Shown here: piece after piece, positions 1 through 10,052 of the stretch
How the letters are laid out: every line of letters begins with the position of its first letter
How positions within the stretch are numbered: position 1 is the first letter of the stretch
DNA from: Palsa-461 sp963768185
GTDB lineage: Bacteria; Actinomycetota; Acidimicrobiia; Acidimicrobiales; RAAP-2
DNA length: 64,000 nt
Reading direction: 5' to 3'
NCBI GenBank assembly: GCA_963768185.1
Contig: CAVYGS010000004.1
Location: forward strand, 1,240,001-1,304,000
Program-made: the position numbers and the translations under genes
Notes under the pieces: model-generated
What the model was told of the DNA's origin: nothing
The model's input: only the letters and a program-made list of their open reading frames with translations
Database searches by the model: none

Positions 1-849
1 CTGAACGCGCGGCTCACGCTGCTCGGGACTCTCGCTGGATTCGTGGCGGCGATCCCCGGCGTGCCGATCCTCGACCTCTTCCATGCCTCGGGTCTGTTGG
101 TGTTCGACACCTTCGTGTTCGTCGCAGCGGCGATCGCCGCACTGCGGCTCCCGGTCAGTCGCCCCCACCGCACGCGCGGTTCTTCGACCGCTCGGCTGCA
201 GGGTCAGCCGGCGACGGCGGCCGACCCCGCCTTCGACCCCGATCTGGCGAGCCTCCAGCCGGTCGCCGAGCCCCAGGTTCTCCTCGGGTTGACGGCGAAC
301 TCGCTGCTCCGGGGGATCGCCGGGTTCTTCGTCTTCCTGCTGGCCTTCGGGCTGCGCCGTCTGAACGCCGACCTCTTCTGGTACGGGTTCGCCCTGGGTG
401 CCAGCGGCATCGGCTCGCTGCTCGGGCTCTTGATGGTGCCCCGTCTGCGGCAACACTTCGCCGAGCAGCAGATCCTGACCGCCGCGCTGTGGCTCGTGGC
501 CGTGATCGGCACGGCGACGGCGCTGCTGGGCGATCTTCCCGCTCAGGGCCTGCTGGCGCTCGGCATCGGCATTGCCGGATCGCTGGGTCAGCCGTCCTTC
601 GACGCCATCACCCAGCGCAACGTGCCCGAGGACCAGCAGGGACGCGTCTTCGCCAAATTCGCGACGCGCCAGCAGCTGGTCTGGGTGGTGGGTGCGCTCA
701 TCCCGGTCGTCATCACCATGCCGCTCGCCGCCGGCGACGTCGTGATCGCAGCGACCGGCGCGATCGGCGGGCTCTTCTATCTCACCAGCCGGCGCGCGCT
801 GCACACGCGAGCGCTGCCGCGCCAGTTCCGGCGATCAGAGGGCGGGTAG
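1..849 (+). CDS. MFS transporter, C-terminal part (cut by window edge)
   Basis: The reading frame is open from base 1 to the TAG at 847-849 (282 codons), so the start lies outside the window. The visible part shows several hydrophobic segments (about residues 10-45, 100-150, 155-195 and 225-265) separated by short basic loops, and a long polar linker at about residues 50-85. This fits the second half of a major facilitator superfamily permease. A polytopic inner-membrane transporter is clear; the substrate cannot be read from the sequence. It converges on the DUF1003 gene with only 26 bases between the stop codons. Confidence 0.7.
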   Translation: MNARLTLLGTLAGFVAAIPGVPILDLFHASGLLVFDTFVFVAAAIAALRLPVSRPHRTRGSSTARLQGQPATAADPAFDPDLASLQPVAEPQVLLGLTANSLLRGIAGFFVFLLAFGLRRLNADLFWYGFALGASGIGSLLGLLMVPRLRQHFAEQQILTAALWLVAVIGTATALLGDLPAQGLLALGIGIAGSLGQPSFDAITQRNVPEDQQGRVFAKFATRQQLVWVVGALIPVVITMPLAAGDVVIAATGAIGGLFYLTSRRALHTRALPRQFRRSEGG

Positions 850-875
850 CCCCCGTCATCCGATGCCGGGCCAGG

Positions 876-1412
876 CTACGGCCCCGCCCTTTGGGTGATC
901 GGGGGTGTCTGGCCGGGCGGGAAGTTCCCTTGCTCCGCACCGATCTTCTTGGCGATGTTGGCGACGTGGAGGTGGATCTCGTCCAAGATGTCGGTTGCAC
1001 CCTTGACCTTCGCCGTGAGCTCGGTGTTCTCCTGGATGAGCTTCTTGATGTCGTCGGTGTTGTGCTCGGTGTGGACGGCGATCTCAGAGGAGATGGAGTC
1101 CTCGCGCTTGGCGGCGATGAGCAGGGCGGCGGCCTGTACGCCCGCCAGCATTGAGAGGAACAGGTTCAACAGGATGTAGGGGTAGGGGTCGAACGCCTTG
1201 TGGTGGAGCGCCCGCTCGAGGATGAACGTGTTCAGCACCGCCCAGATGATCATGACGGCGAAGAACCCGAACACGAAGGGCCAGGAGCCCATCACGTTGC
1301 GCATCCTGTCGGCGGCCCGCTCCCCCAGGGAGAGGTCATTTCCCGAGCGGACGCCCGGATGCCGGTGCCAGTGGGTCGGCCAGGACGACGCCATGGCGAG
1401 ATCGTCGCGCAC
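876..1412 (-). CDS. DUF1003 family membrane protein
   Basis: 178 codons from a GTG start (an in-frame ATG six codons in is an alternative). Two predicted transmembrane helices lie at about residues 43-65 and 78-103. The second contains the DPYPYILLNLFLS motif typical of DUF1003, followed by an AAKREDS segment and a C-terminal helical region that looks like a coiled coil (about 115-160). Function is unknown in the family. It starts 21 bases after the clpP stop on the same strand, so it is probably transcribed together with clpP. Confidence 0.85.
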   Translation of the reverse strand: MRDDLAMASSWPTHWHRHPGVRSGNDLSLGERAADRMRNVMGSWPFVFGFFAVMIIWAVLNTFILERALHHKAFDPYPYILLNLFLSMLAGVQAAALLIAAKREDSISSEIAVHTEHNTDDIKKLIQENTELTAKVKGATDILDEIHLHVANIAKKIGAEQGNFPPGQTPPITQRAGP

Positions 1413-1433
1413 GGCGTGCCACGAACGAGGGAC

Positions 1434-2066
1434 TCAGCTCGCCGCAGCGATCTCCAAGACCGCGTTGAGGCCACGCCGGGGGGTCAGGATCTCGTCGATC
1501 ATCCCGTAGGTGAGCGCGTCCTCGGCCGACATGAAGTAGTCGCGGTCGATGTCCTTCTCGACCTTCTCGACCGGCTGGCCGGTGTGGTGGGCGATGATCT
1601 CGGCCATCCGGCGCGTGGTCGCAAGCACCTCACGCAGCTGGATCTCCATGTCGCTCGGCGCGCCCCGGGTGCCGGCCGAACCCTGGTGGATCATGATCCG
1701 CGAGTTGGGGAGGGCGAAGCGTTTGCCCGGCGCGCCGGCGCACAGGATCATCGCGGCGGCGGACATGCCCATGCCCACACAGGTGGTCGAGACGTCCGGC
1801 CGGATGTGCTGGATCACGTCGTAGATCGCCATCCCCGCGTACGCCACGCCGCCTGGCGAGTTCACGTAGAGATGGATGTCCTTGTCGGGATCCTCGGCCT
1901 CCAGGTAGAGAAGCTCAGTGATGACGACGTTCGCGATCTGGTCGTCGATCTCCTGGCCGAGGAACACGATCCGCTGGCGCAACAACAGCGAGTAGAGATC
2001 GAACATCCGGTCGCCCCGCGTGCCCTCGTCGATCACCGTTGGGATGAGTGTGAACCGGGCGGTCAT
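1434..2066 (-). CDS. clpP: ATP-dependent Clp protease proteolytic subunit ClpP
   Basis: Serine peptidase of family S14, which forms the barrel-shaped chamber that degrades proteins fed by ClpX or ClpC. I chose the ATG at 2066 (210 aa) rather than 2090 because GAAGGAGG lies 5 nt upstream of it. The catalytic triad is complete: Ser102 in the GMSAAA turn, His127 in MIHQ, and Asp176 in DRDYF. The oligomer-forming handle region and the GGVAYAGMAI strand are also present. Divergent from the XRE/ClpP-like pair at 2131-2996 and separated from it by a shared palindromic operator. Only one catalytically complete ClpP is visible here; actinobacteria often have two, and another could lie outside the window. 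Confidence 0.96.
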   Translation of the reverse strand: MTARFTLIPTVIDEGTRGDRMFDLYSLLLRQRIVFLGQEIDDQIANVVITELLYLEAEDPDKDIHLYVNSPGGVAYAGMAIYDVIQHIRPDVSTTCVGMGMSAAAMILCAGAPGKRFALPNSRIMIHQGSAGTRGAPSDMEIQLREVLATTRRMAEIIAHHTGQPVEKVEKDIDRDYFMSAEDALTYGMIDEILTPRRGLNAVLEIAAAS

Positions 2067-2097
2067 CGGGCCTCCTTCGCCGAAGGTCATCTCACCA

Positions 2098-2123
2098 ATG
2101 CTATCTCAAATATGAGATAAGCT
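2098..2123. promoter_or_regulatory. Bidirectional clpP / XRE promoter with palindromic operator
   Basis: A perfect inverted repeat, TATCTCA-AATA-TGAGATA, spans 2102-2119. On the minus strand a -10-like TAGCAT (2103-2098) lies at its clpP edge. On the plus strand a -10-like TAAGCT (2118-2123) lies at its other edge, 7 nt before the GTG of the XRE gene, so that gene looks leaderless. A protein bound to the palindrome would cover both promoters. The obvious candidate ligand is the adjacent XRE protein; that assignment is inference. Confidence 0.7.
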
Positions 2124-2130
2124 GGACCGC

Positions 2131-2388
2131 GTGTCCGACCGCCGACACGAGACCGTGTTCCCGGGATTCGCCCAGATGGCCGAGGCCCGGCGCGCCCTCG
2201 GGGAGGAGCTGGTGGCTCGGCGCCACGAGCTCAGGCTCTCCCAAACCCAGGTGGCGGCGCGGATGGGCACGTCGCAGTCGGCGGTGGCCCGGCTGGAGGC
2301 CGGCCAAGGCGACATCCGCCTCTCCACGCTCGAGCGCTACGCGGCCGCGCTGGGCTCGTCGGTCACCTGGCAGATGACCGACCCGTGA
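2131..2388 (+). CDS. Small XRE-family HTH regulator, probable regulator of the clp locus
   Basis: 85 aa from a GTG preceded 7 nt upstream by TAAGCT, with no Shine-Dalgarno sequence, so it is probably a leaderless transcript. Residues 30-75 form a Cro/CI-type helix-turn-helix: LSQTQVAARMGTSQSAVARLE is read as helices 2-3, with an ARLE recognition-helix end. There is no sensor or metal-binding domain. The stop overlaps the start of the ClpP-like gene by 4 bp (GTGA), so the two are translationally coupled. Likely an autoregulator acting on the palindrome at 2102-2119. It is much shorter than ClgR-type Clp regulators, so I do not call it ClgR. Confidence 0.85.
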   Translation: MSDRRHETVFPGFAQMAEARRALGEELVARRHELRLSQTQVAARMGTSQSAVARLEAGQGDIRLSTLERYAAALGSSVTWQMTDP

Positions 2389-2996
2389 CGTCGGGCTTCG
2401 TCAGCTTCCCGCCCGAGCCGAGCGACTGGGGTGCCTCGCTGCGCGCCCGAATGTTCGACCAGCGGATCGTCTTTCTGACCGGCCCACTCACCGACGAGGC
2501 CGCCGGGCGCGCCGCCATGGAGCTCATGACGCTCGACGCAACCGGCGACTCGGTCGTGCAGTTGCACATCGAGTGCCCGGATGGCGAGCTGGGCGCGGCC
2601 ATGGGCGTGATGGACGTGATCGACACGATGGGCGTGAACGTCACCGGTGTCGCGATGGGGCTCGTCGGCGGGCCGGCCGTCGGCGTGCTGGCGGCCTGCC
2701 GCCACCGGGTGGCGATGCCCCACGCCCGCTTCCACCTCTGTGAGCCCGAGGCCTCGTTCACCGGGGACGCCCGCACCGTCGAGCGCTGGCTCGAACACCG
2801 TCGCCACCAGTGGGCCCAGTACTGCGAGCGGCTGGGCCACGCGCTCGCGATGCCGACCGAGGACGTCGAGGCGGTGCTGGCGGGCGGCCCTTACCTCGGA
2901 GTCGAGGAGGCGATCGCCCTCCGGCTCTTGCACGAGGTGGCCCGGGCCAAGGGCGAGATCACCGCACTGCGTCCCGGGTATCGCCACGACGCCTGA
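2385..2996 (+). CDS. ClpP-like protein without catalytic triad (pseudoprotease)
   Basis: 203 aa with the ClpP/crotonase fold: the strand FDQRIVFLTGPL, the turn-strand region around residues 88-121 and the C-terminal YLGVEEAIALRL all align with ClpP. Aligned to the neighbouring ClpP, the three catalytic residues are replaced: Ser102 by Gly96, His127 by Cys119 and Asp176 by Pro169. The oxyanion region GMSAAA becomes VGGPAVG. The fold looks intact, so it may assemble with ClpP as a non-catalytic subunit, as ClpR does in chloroplasts and cyanobacteria, or work alone. The partner is inference. Translationally coupled to the XRE gene. Confidence 0.85.
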   Translation: MTSGFVSFPPEPSDWGASLRARMFDQRIVFLTGPLTDEAAGRAAMELMTLDATGDSVVQLHIECPDGELGAAMGVMDVIDTMGVNVTGVAMGLVGGPAVGVLAACRHRVAMPHARFHLCEPEASFTGDARTVERWLEHRRHQWAQYCERLGHALAMPTEDVEAVLAGGPYLGVEEAIALRLLHEVARAKGEITALRPGYRHDA

Positions 2997-3011
2997 GGGC
3001 GCCGAGCTGGC

Positions 3012-4812
<1,801 letters not shown>

Positions 4813-4901
4813 CCGGTCACACCCTCCTTCGGGATGACTCGATCGGCTCGGGTCTCACAACGGCCAGAGATGCAGGTGGCCGGCAATGCTAGGCATGGGC
4901 G

Positions 4902-5879
4902 GTGGTCCACCCCAAACAGGCACCCGACAAGGGTGACCGTTTACCAACCGGCGAAGATGCCGTCTTGGAGCGTATCCGAACTCGCCTGAGGGCAGGGTTC
5001 GGAACGCCCCCGCCTGGGGAAACCTGGAGTGGCGACGACGCCGCCGTCGTGTGGGCGGGGGAGGGGGCCGAGCGGTCGCGCCTGCTCTTGACCACCGATG
5101 CCGTCGTGGAGGGCGTGCACGTCGATCTCGCGCTGGTCACCCTCGCCGATGTCGGTTGGAAGGCGCTCACGGTTGCGGTGAGCGACATCGCCGCCATGGG
5201 TGGGGTGCCGACCGGCGCGGTCGTGACGCTCGGCGGGCCCTCGGGCACCGACGCCGCCGCCGTCGCCGAGGGGATCGCCGAGGCGGCGGCGCGCTGGGGC
5301 TGCCCGGTGGTCGGCGGGGACCTCACCGTTGCGGCACAGCTCGTCGTGTCGACGAGCGTGATCGGGCGCCTAGAGGGCGGCCGGCCGGCGGTCCTCCGTA
5401 GCGGCGCCTGCCCCGGTGACGCGCTCTTCGTCACCGGTCCGCTCGGCGCCTCGACCGCCGGGCTGCGGAGGCTGCGAGAGGATCCCGCCTCGGCCGACCC
5501 GGCGCTCGCCGCCGCCTATCGGCGGCCCGAGGCGCGTCTCGGTGAGGGCGCCGCCGCCAGGGCGGCCGGAGCCACGGCGATGATGGACATCTCCGATGGC
5601 CTGGGTCTCGACCTGCACCGCCTGGCGCATGCTTCGGGCATCGGCTTCGAGCTCGACCAGGTGCCGATCGCACAGGGCGCGACGCTCGAGGAGGCGATCG
5701 GTGGCGGGGAGGACTACGAGCTAATCGTCGCCACCTCGGACCCGGTCATCCTGGAGGACGCTTTCGCCGCCAAGGGCCTGCGGGCCCCGGTCAGGATCGG
5801 CACCTGTCTCGGCGACGTCGGTCGCCGGGTCCTCGGGGGCGAACCGCTCGCCGCGTCGGGCTACCAGCACCCGATCTGA
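4902..5879 (+). CDS. thiL: Thiamine-monophosphate kinase
   Basis: ATP-dependent phosphorylation of thiamine phosphate to thiamine pyrophosphate, the last step of thiamine cofactor synthesis. 325 aa with the PurM/ThiL fold: WSGDDAAVVW binds Mg2+/ATP near residue 45, TTDAVVEGVHVD and SDIAAMGG follow, then MDISDGLGLDLHRLA and the C-terminal GGGEDYELI. These are all family signature segments. The GTG at 4902 is preceded by a weak TAGGCA box 6 nt upstream; the exact start is uncertain. Divergent from pckG. Confidence 0.93.
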   Translation: MVHPKQAPDKGDRLPTGEDAVLERIRTRLRAGFGTPPPGETWSGDDAAVVWAGEGAERSRLLLTTDAVVEGVHVDLALVTLADVGWKALTVAVSDIAAMGGVPTGAVVTLGGPSGTDAAAVAEGIAEAAARWGCPVVGGDLTVAAQLVVSTSVIGRLEGGRPAVLRSGACPGDALFVTGPLGASTAGLRRLREDPASADPALAAAYRRPEARLGEGAAARAAGATAMMDISDGLGLDLHRLAHASGIGFELDQVPIAQGATLEEAIGGGEDYELIVATSDPVILEDAFAAKGLRAPVRIGTCLGDVGRRVLGGEPLAASGYQHPI

Positions 5880-5899
5880 CCGAGGCGTCGCCGGGCGCC

Positions 5900-6112
5900 T
5901 CAGGCGGTGGGGATCGAGCGCTTCGGCGGCTTCACGATCCGCCCGGCGCGGAGGCACGAGGTGCAGACGTGCACCCGCTTGGGGGCGCCGTCGACCATCG
6001 CCCGCACCCGCTGGATGTTGGGGTCCCAGCGGCGCTTGGTCCGGCGGTGCGAGTGGCTCAGGTTCATGCCAAACGACGGCCGCTTGCCGCAAAGCTCGCA
6101 CACCGCTGCCAT
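5900..6112 (-). CDS. rpmB: 50S ribosomal protein L28
   Basis: 70 aa, starting at the ATG at 6112 with AAGGGA upstream. MAAVCELCGKRPSFGMNLSH and the C-terminal VHVCTSCLRAGRI carry two CxxC pairs (CELC and CTSC), so this is the zinc-binding form of L28. The conserved SHSHRRTKRRWDPN segment binds 23S rRNA. Convergent with thiL and divergent from fakA; its 5' end overlaps the region just upstream of fakA. Confidence 0.95.
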   Translation of the reverse strand: MAAVCELCGKRPSFGMNLSHSHRRTKRRWDPNIQRVRAMVDGAPKRVHVCTSCLRAGRIVKPPKRSIPTA

Positions 6113-6187
6113 GGCCGATCCCTTCGTGAGCTGCCCCGATGGGGCGGGCGACGACGACCACGAGGTCGTCGAGAACGGGCCCAAGAT

Positions 6188-6193
6188 TAGCAT
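6188..6193 (+). promoter_or_regulatory. -10 box TAGCAT of leaderless fakA
   Basis: TAGCAT ends 7 nt before the ATG at 6201 and there is no Shine-Dalgarno sequence. Transcription would start at or next to the start codon. This box decides the start choice for fakA. Confidence 0.6.
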
Positions 6194-6200
6194 CGCCAAA

Positions 6201-7850
6201 ATGGTGGTCCCCACCGAGCTGAACGCGGAGATGCTCCGTGAGGCGATGGTGCGGTTTCGCGATGGCCTGCGCTCGCACCAGGAGGTGATCAACCGGCTGA
6301 ACGTCTTCCCGGTCCCTGACGGCGACACCGGCACCAACATGATGCTGACCGTCGACTCGGTGGTCGAGGAGCTGGGCGCGCTGACTGGTACGGCGACCAT
6401 GGCGGAGGTCTGCGGCGCCGTCGCCCACGGGTCCCTCATGGGGGCACGGGGCAACTCCGGGGTGATCCTGTCCCAGCTGCTCCGCGGCGTGAGCTCGCGC
6501 TTCGCCTCGGCCGCGACGGTGGGCTCGGTCGACGTCGCAGGCGCCCTGGTCGAGGCGGCCGCGCTCGCCCACAAGGCGGTGGTGAAGCCGGTCGAGGGCA
6601 CGATCCTCACGGTCGCCCACGCGGCGGGCGAGGGGGCCGAGGCCGGGTGCGCCGGAGGGGAGGGACTCTGCGCCACCTTCGAGGCGGCCCGGGAGGCCGC
6701 CCAGCGCGCCCTCGACGCGACGCCCTCCATGCTCCCGGCGCTCGCCCAGGCCGGGGTGGTCGACGCGGGAGGCGCCGGCTACCTGCTCATGCTCGACGCC
6801 TTCCTCTCGGTGCTCGACGGTCGGGCGTTGCCCGAGCCGCCGGCCCTGGCCTCGGTCGCTGCCGGTGCCTCGGGCGCGGCGGACGGCCAGGTCGTGCACG
6901 GGGATGCGAGCGGGCTGCGCTACGAGGTCATGTACTTCCTCCAGGCGCCCGACGAGACGATCCCGTACTTCAAGGACGTCTGGGCCGGGATCGGCGACTC
7001 GATCGTCGTGGTGGGGGGCGACGGCACCTGGAACTGCCACATCCACACCGATGACATCGGCGCGGCCATCGAGGCGGCGCTCGACTGCGGGCGGCCGACC
7101 AAGATCCGGGTCACCGACCTGAGCGAGCAGATCGAGGAGGAGCGCTGGGTCCGTGAGCACGCCGCGGCGGCGTCCGACGAGCGCTCCGGCGAGGTGCCGA
7201 CCACCGACGTCGTCGCCGTGGTGACCGGCGACGGGGTTGGGAGGATCTTCCGCTCGCTCGGTGTCCGCCATCTGGTGGCCGGCGGGCAGTCGATGAACCC
7301 GTCGACGGCGGAGATCCTGGCCGTCGTCGACGCCCTTGAGTCGTCTCAGGTCCTCGTGCTCCCCAACAACAAGAACATCCGGCCCGTCGCCGAACGGGTC
7401 GACGAGCTCAGCGCGAAGTCGGTCCGCGTGGTGCCCACCGAGTCGATCGTGGAGGGCTTCGCGGCGCTCCTCGCGTACGACCCGGCCGCCGACGCCGAGC
7501 CCAACGTGCTCGCGATGACCTCGTCGGCCTCGCGTGTGCACTCGGGCGAGGTCACCCGCGCCGTGCGCGACACGGTGACCGACGCCGGCCCGGTGCGCAA
7601 GGGGGACTGGATCGGCCTCACCCGTGACGCCGTGGTGTCGATCGCCGACTCGCCGTCGGGTGCCGCCTGCGGGCTGCTCGCCCATCTCGTGGCCGACCGG
7701 GAGCTCGTCACGGTCATAGAGGGCGAAGACGCCTCGCGACCCGAGACCCGCCGCATCACCGAGTGGCTGAACGACAACTGCCCGGACATCGCGGTCGAGG
7801 TGCACCACGGAGGCCAGCCGCTGTATCCGTATCTCTTCGGCGTCGAGTGA
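6201..7850 (+). CDS. fakA: DhaL/DegV-associated fatty acid kinase subunit A
   Basis: 549 aa from the ATG at 6201. The N-terminal DAK2/DhaL domain (about residues 1-200) contains INRLNVFPVPDGDTGTNM, whose aspartates bind Mg-ATP, and GARGNSGVILSQ. The C-terminal half is the FakA middle and C-terminal domain (formerly YloV/DUF1949-like), with PNNKNIRPVAERV and the terminal HHGGQPLYPYLFGVE. In the characterised systems FakA phosphorylates exogenous fatty acids carried by FakB (DegV family). No fakB is in this window. Overlaps recG by 4 bp (GTGA). Confidence 0.92.
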   Translation: MVVPTELNAEMLREAMVRFRDGLRSHQEVINRLNVFPVPDGDTGTNMMLTVDSVVEELGALTGTATMAEVCGAVAHGSLMGARGNSGVILSQLLRGVSSRFASAATVGSVDVAGALVEAAALAHKAVVKPVEGTILTVAHAAGEGAEAGCAGGEGLCATFEAAREAAQRALDATPSMLPALAQAGVVDAGGAGYLLMLDAFLSVLDGRALPEPPALASVAAGASGAADGQVVHGDASGLRYEVMYFLQAPDETIPYFKDVWAGIGDSIVVVGGDGTWNCHIHTDDIGAAIEAALDCGRPTKIRVTDLSEQIEEERWVREHAAAASDERSGEVPTTDVVAVVTGDGVGRIFRSLGVRHLVAGGQSMNPSTAEILAVVDALESSQVLVLPNNKNIRPVAERVDELSAKSVRVVPTESIVEGFAALLAYDPAADAEPNVLAMTSSASRVHSGEVTRAVRDTVTDAGPVRKGDWIGLTRDAVVSIADSPSGAACGLLAHLVADRELVTVIEGEDASRPETRRITEWLNDNCPDIAVEVHHGGQPLYPYLFGVE

Positions 7851-10045
7851 CCCCGGCGCCAACCGCCACCGCCGGGCGCCGGCTCGCGCAGCTGGCCGAG
7901 ATCCCGGTGAGCCAGCTGGAGAAGGTCAAGCCGCGCAAGGCCCAGGCCCTCGAGGAGTGGGGCGTCGCGAGCGTCCTCGACCTGCTCACCACCTACCCGC
8001 GCCGCTACATCGACCGCACCAAGGCAGCCGACGTGGCCGACCTCGCGGTCGGCGACGAGGCCGTGGTCTTCGCCGAGGTCAAGAAGGTCCGCGCCAACCG
8101 CAACCCCCGCGGTCGGCCCCGCGTCGAGGCGGTGGTCGCTGACGCGACCGGCGACCTCTCGCTCGTCTTTTTCAACCAGGCCTGGCGGGAGGAGCAGCTC
8201 AGCGTGGGGTCCCAGCTGCTCGTGTGGGGGAAGCTGACCGAGTACCGCGGCAAGCGTCAGATGGCCCATCCGGTCGTGGACCTGGTGGCCCGCGTGGAGA
8301 GCGGCGCGGCCGAGAGCCGGATGCTCCAGATCATCCCGGTGTACCCGGCGTCGGCCAAGGCCGGGCTGACCAGCTGGGAGGTCGGCACCTACGTGAAAGA
8401 GGCGCTGGAGCGGGCGGGCGAGATGGCCGACCCGCTGCCGGCCGAGCTGCGCCGCAGGTTCAAGCTCCGGGGGCGCACCGAGGCGATGCGCGCCATCCAC
8501 CGGCCCGAGACACCGTCGGACCCCTGGCCGGCCCGGGACCGGCTGGTCTTCGACGAGCTGTTCCGGTTGCAGCTGATCCTCGTCTTGCGCCGGCGCGCCC
8601 TCGAACGTGCCGCCCGGGCGATCCGTCACGCGGTCTCGCCCGCCGAGGCGGCCCCCGGCCCGGACCCCTCGACGCTCGTCGAGCGGTTCGTCGGTGCGCT
8701 GCCCTTCGAGCTGACCGGGGCCCAGTCCCGCGCGCTCCAGCAGATCTTCGAGGACATGGCCGGCCCGCTCCCGATGCACCGCCTGCTGCAGGGCGACGTC
8801 GGCTCGGGCAAGACCGTGGTCGCGGTGGGGACCATGCTCGCCGCGGTGCAGGGCGGGCACCAGGGCGCGCTGATGGCGCCGACCGAGGTGCTCGCCGACC
8901 AGCACTACCTCGGCGTCCGGGCGCTCACCGAAGGGCTCGAGGTCGCCGACCCCGACCGGCTCGGCGGATGGCGCCCGGTCGCCGTGGGCCTGCTCACCAA
9001 CAAGGTCCCGGCCAAAGAGCGCGCCCGCGTCGTCGACGGGCTCGCGTCCGGCCAGATCGACATCGCGATCGGGACCCACGCGTTGTTGACCGAGGACGTC
9101 CGATTCCGTTCCCTCGGCGCGGTGGTGATCGACGAGCAGCACCGCTTCGGGGTCGAGCAGCGCGCCGGGTTGCGGGCCAAGGGACGGGTCGGTTCGGTGG
9201 ACCCCGACCTGCTCGTGATGACGGCAACGCCGATCCCGCGGACCGCCGCGATGGTGGTCTTCGGCGACCTCGACATAACCGTCGTCGACGAACTGCCGCC
9301 CGGCCGCGCGCCGATCGTGACGAGCTGGGCGCGTGGCGCGCTCGAGGAGGCGGCGGCCTGGCAGCGGGTCCGCAGCGAGGTCGCCGCCGGACACCGTGCC
9401 TATGTGATCTGCCCGCTGGTGGAGGAGTCCGAACGCGTCGCGGCGCGCTCGGCGGTGGACGAGCACGAGCGGCTGTCGACCAGCGTCTTGAAGGACCTGG
9501 AGGTCGGGCTCCTCCACGGGCAGATGCCCGCCGCCCAGAAGACCGACGTGATGGAGCGGTTTCGGCGGGGGGTGATCCAGGTGCTCGTGGCGACGACCGT
9601 GATCGAGGTGGGCGTCGACGTTCCCGAGGCCACCGTGGTCGTCGTGGAGGACGCGGAGCGTTTCGGCATCGCGCAGCTGCACCAGCTGCGGGGGCGGGTC
9701 GGCCGCAGCTCGATGCCCAGTTGGTGCTTCCTGCTCGGCGAGGGGACCTCGGAGGGTGGAGCCACCCGCCTCGGCGCGCTGGAGCGCACGACCGACGGGT
9801 TCGAGCTCGCCGAGGTCGATCTCGACATCCGAGGGGAGGGCACGATCTTGGGCGAGCGCCAGACCGGCTCGAGCGGCCTGCGACTGGCGAAGCTCCGCCG
9901 CGACAAGGAGTGGGTCATCGCGGCGCGCGAGGCCGCCGAGCGGATGGTGGAGGAGGACCCGGGCCTGGCCGCGCATCCGGCGCTCTTGGACGAGGTGCGT
10001 TTCATCCTCGACGAGGAAGACGCGGCCTTCTTGTTCAAGAGCTGA
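7847..10045 (+). CDS. recG: ATP-dependent DNA helicase RecG
   Basis: Remodels stalled replication forks and Holliday junctions. 732 aa. The N-terminal wedge/OB domain (about residues 1-230) precedes a superfamily 2 helicase core: motif I GDVGSGKT, motif II DEQHRFG (DEQH box), motif III MTATPIPRT, and the C-terminal QLRGRVGR motif VI. The C-terminal SSGLRLAKLRRD resembles the RecG TRG region. I place the start at the GTG at 7847, which overlaps the fakA stop (GTGA), rather than further upstream within fakA. fakA-recG adjacency is common in bacteria. Confidence 0.95.
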   Translation: MTPAPTATAGRRLAQLAEIPVSQLEKVKPRKAQALEEWGVASVLDLLTTYPRRYIDRTKAADVADLAVGDEAVVFAEVKKVRANRNPRGRPRVEAVVADATGDLSLVFFNQAWREEQLSVGSQLLVWGKLTEYRGKRQMAHPVVDLVARVESGAAESRMLQIIPVYPASAKAGLTSWEVGTYVKEALERAGEMADPLPAELRRRFKLRGRTEAMRAIHRPETPSDPWPARDRLVFDELFRLQLILVLRRRALERAARAIRHAVSPAEAAPGPDPSTLVERFVGALPFELTGAQSRALQQIFEDMAGPLPMHRLLQGDVGSGKTVVAVGTMLAAVQGGHQGALMAPTEVLADQHYLGVRALTEGLEVADPDRLGGWRPVAVGLLTNKVPAKERARVVDGLASGQIDIAIGTHALLTEDVRFRSLGAVVIDEQHRFGVEQRAGLRAKGRVGSVDPDLLVMTATPIPRTAAMVVFGDLDITVVDELPPGRAPIVTSWARGALEEAAAWQRVRSEVAAGHRAYVICPLVEESERVAARSAVDEHERLSTSVLKDLEVGLLHGQMPAAQKTDVMERFRRGVIQVLVATTVIEVGVDVPEATVVVVEDAERFGIAQLHQLRGRVGRSSMPSWCFLLGEGTSEGGATRLGALERTTDGFELAEVDLDIRGEGTILGERQTGSSGLRLAKLRRDKEWVIAAREAAERMVEEDPGLAAHPALLDEVRFILDEEDAAFLFKS

Positions 10046-10052
10046 GGAGACG

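Noticed and set aside
5721..9976. Very long minus-strand open frames (713 and 876 codons) opposite fakA and recG
   Set aside because: They are high-GC shadow frames: arginine-, glycine- and histidine-rich, with no recognisable family, and overlap two strongly supported genes.
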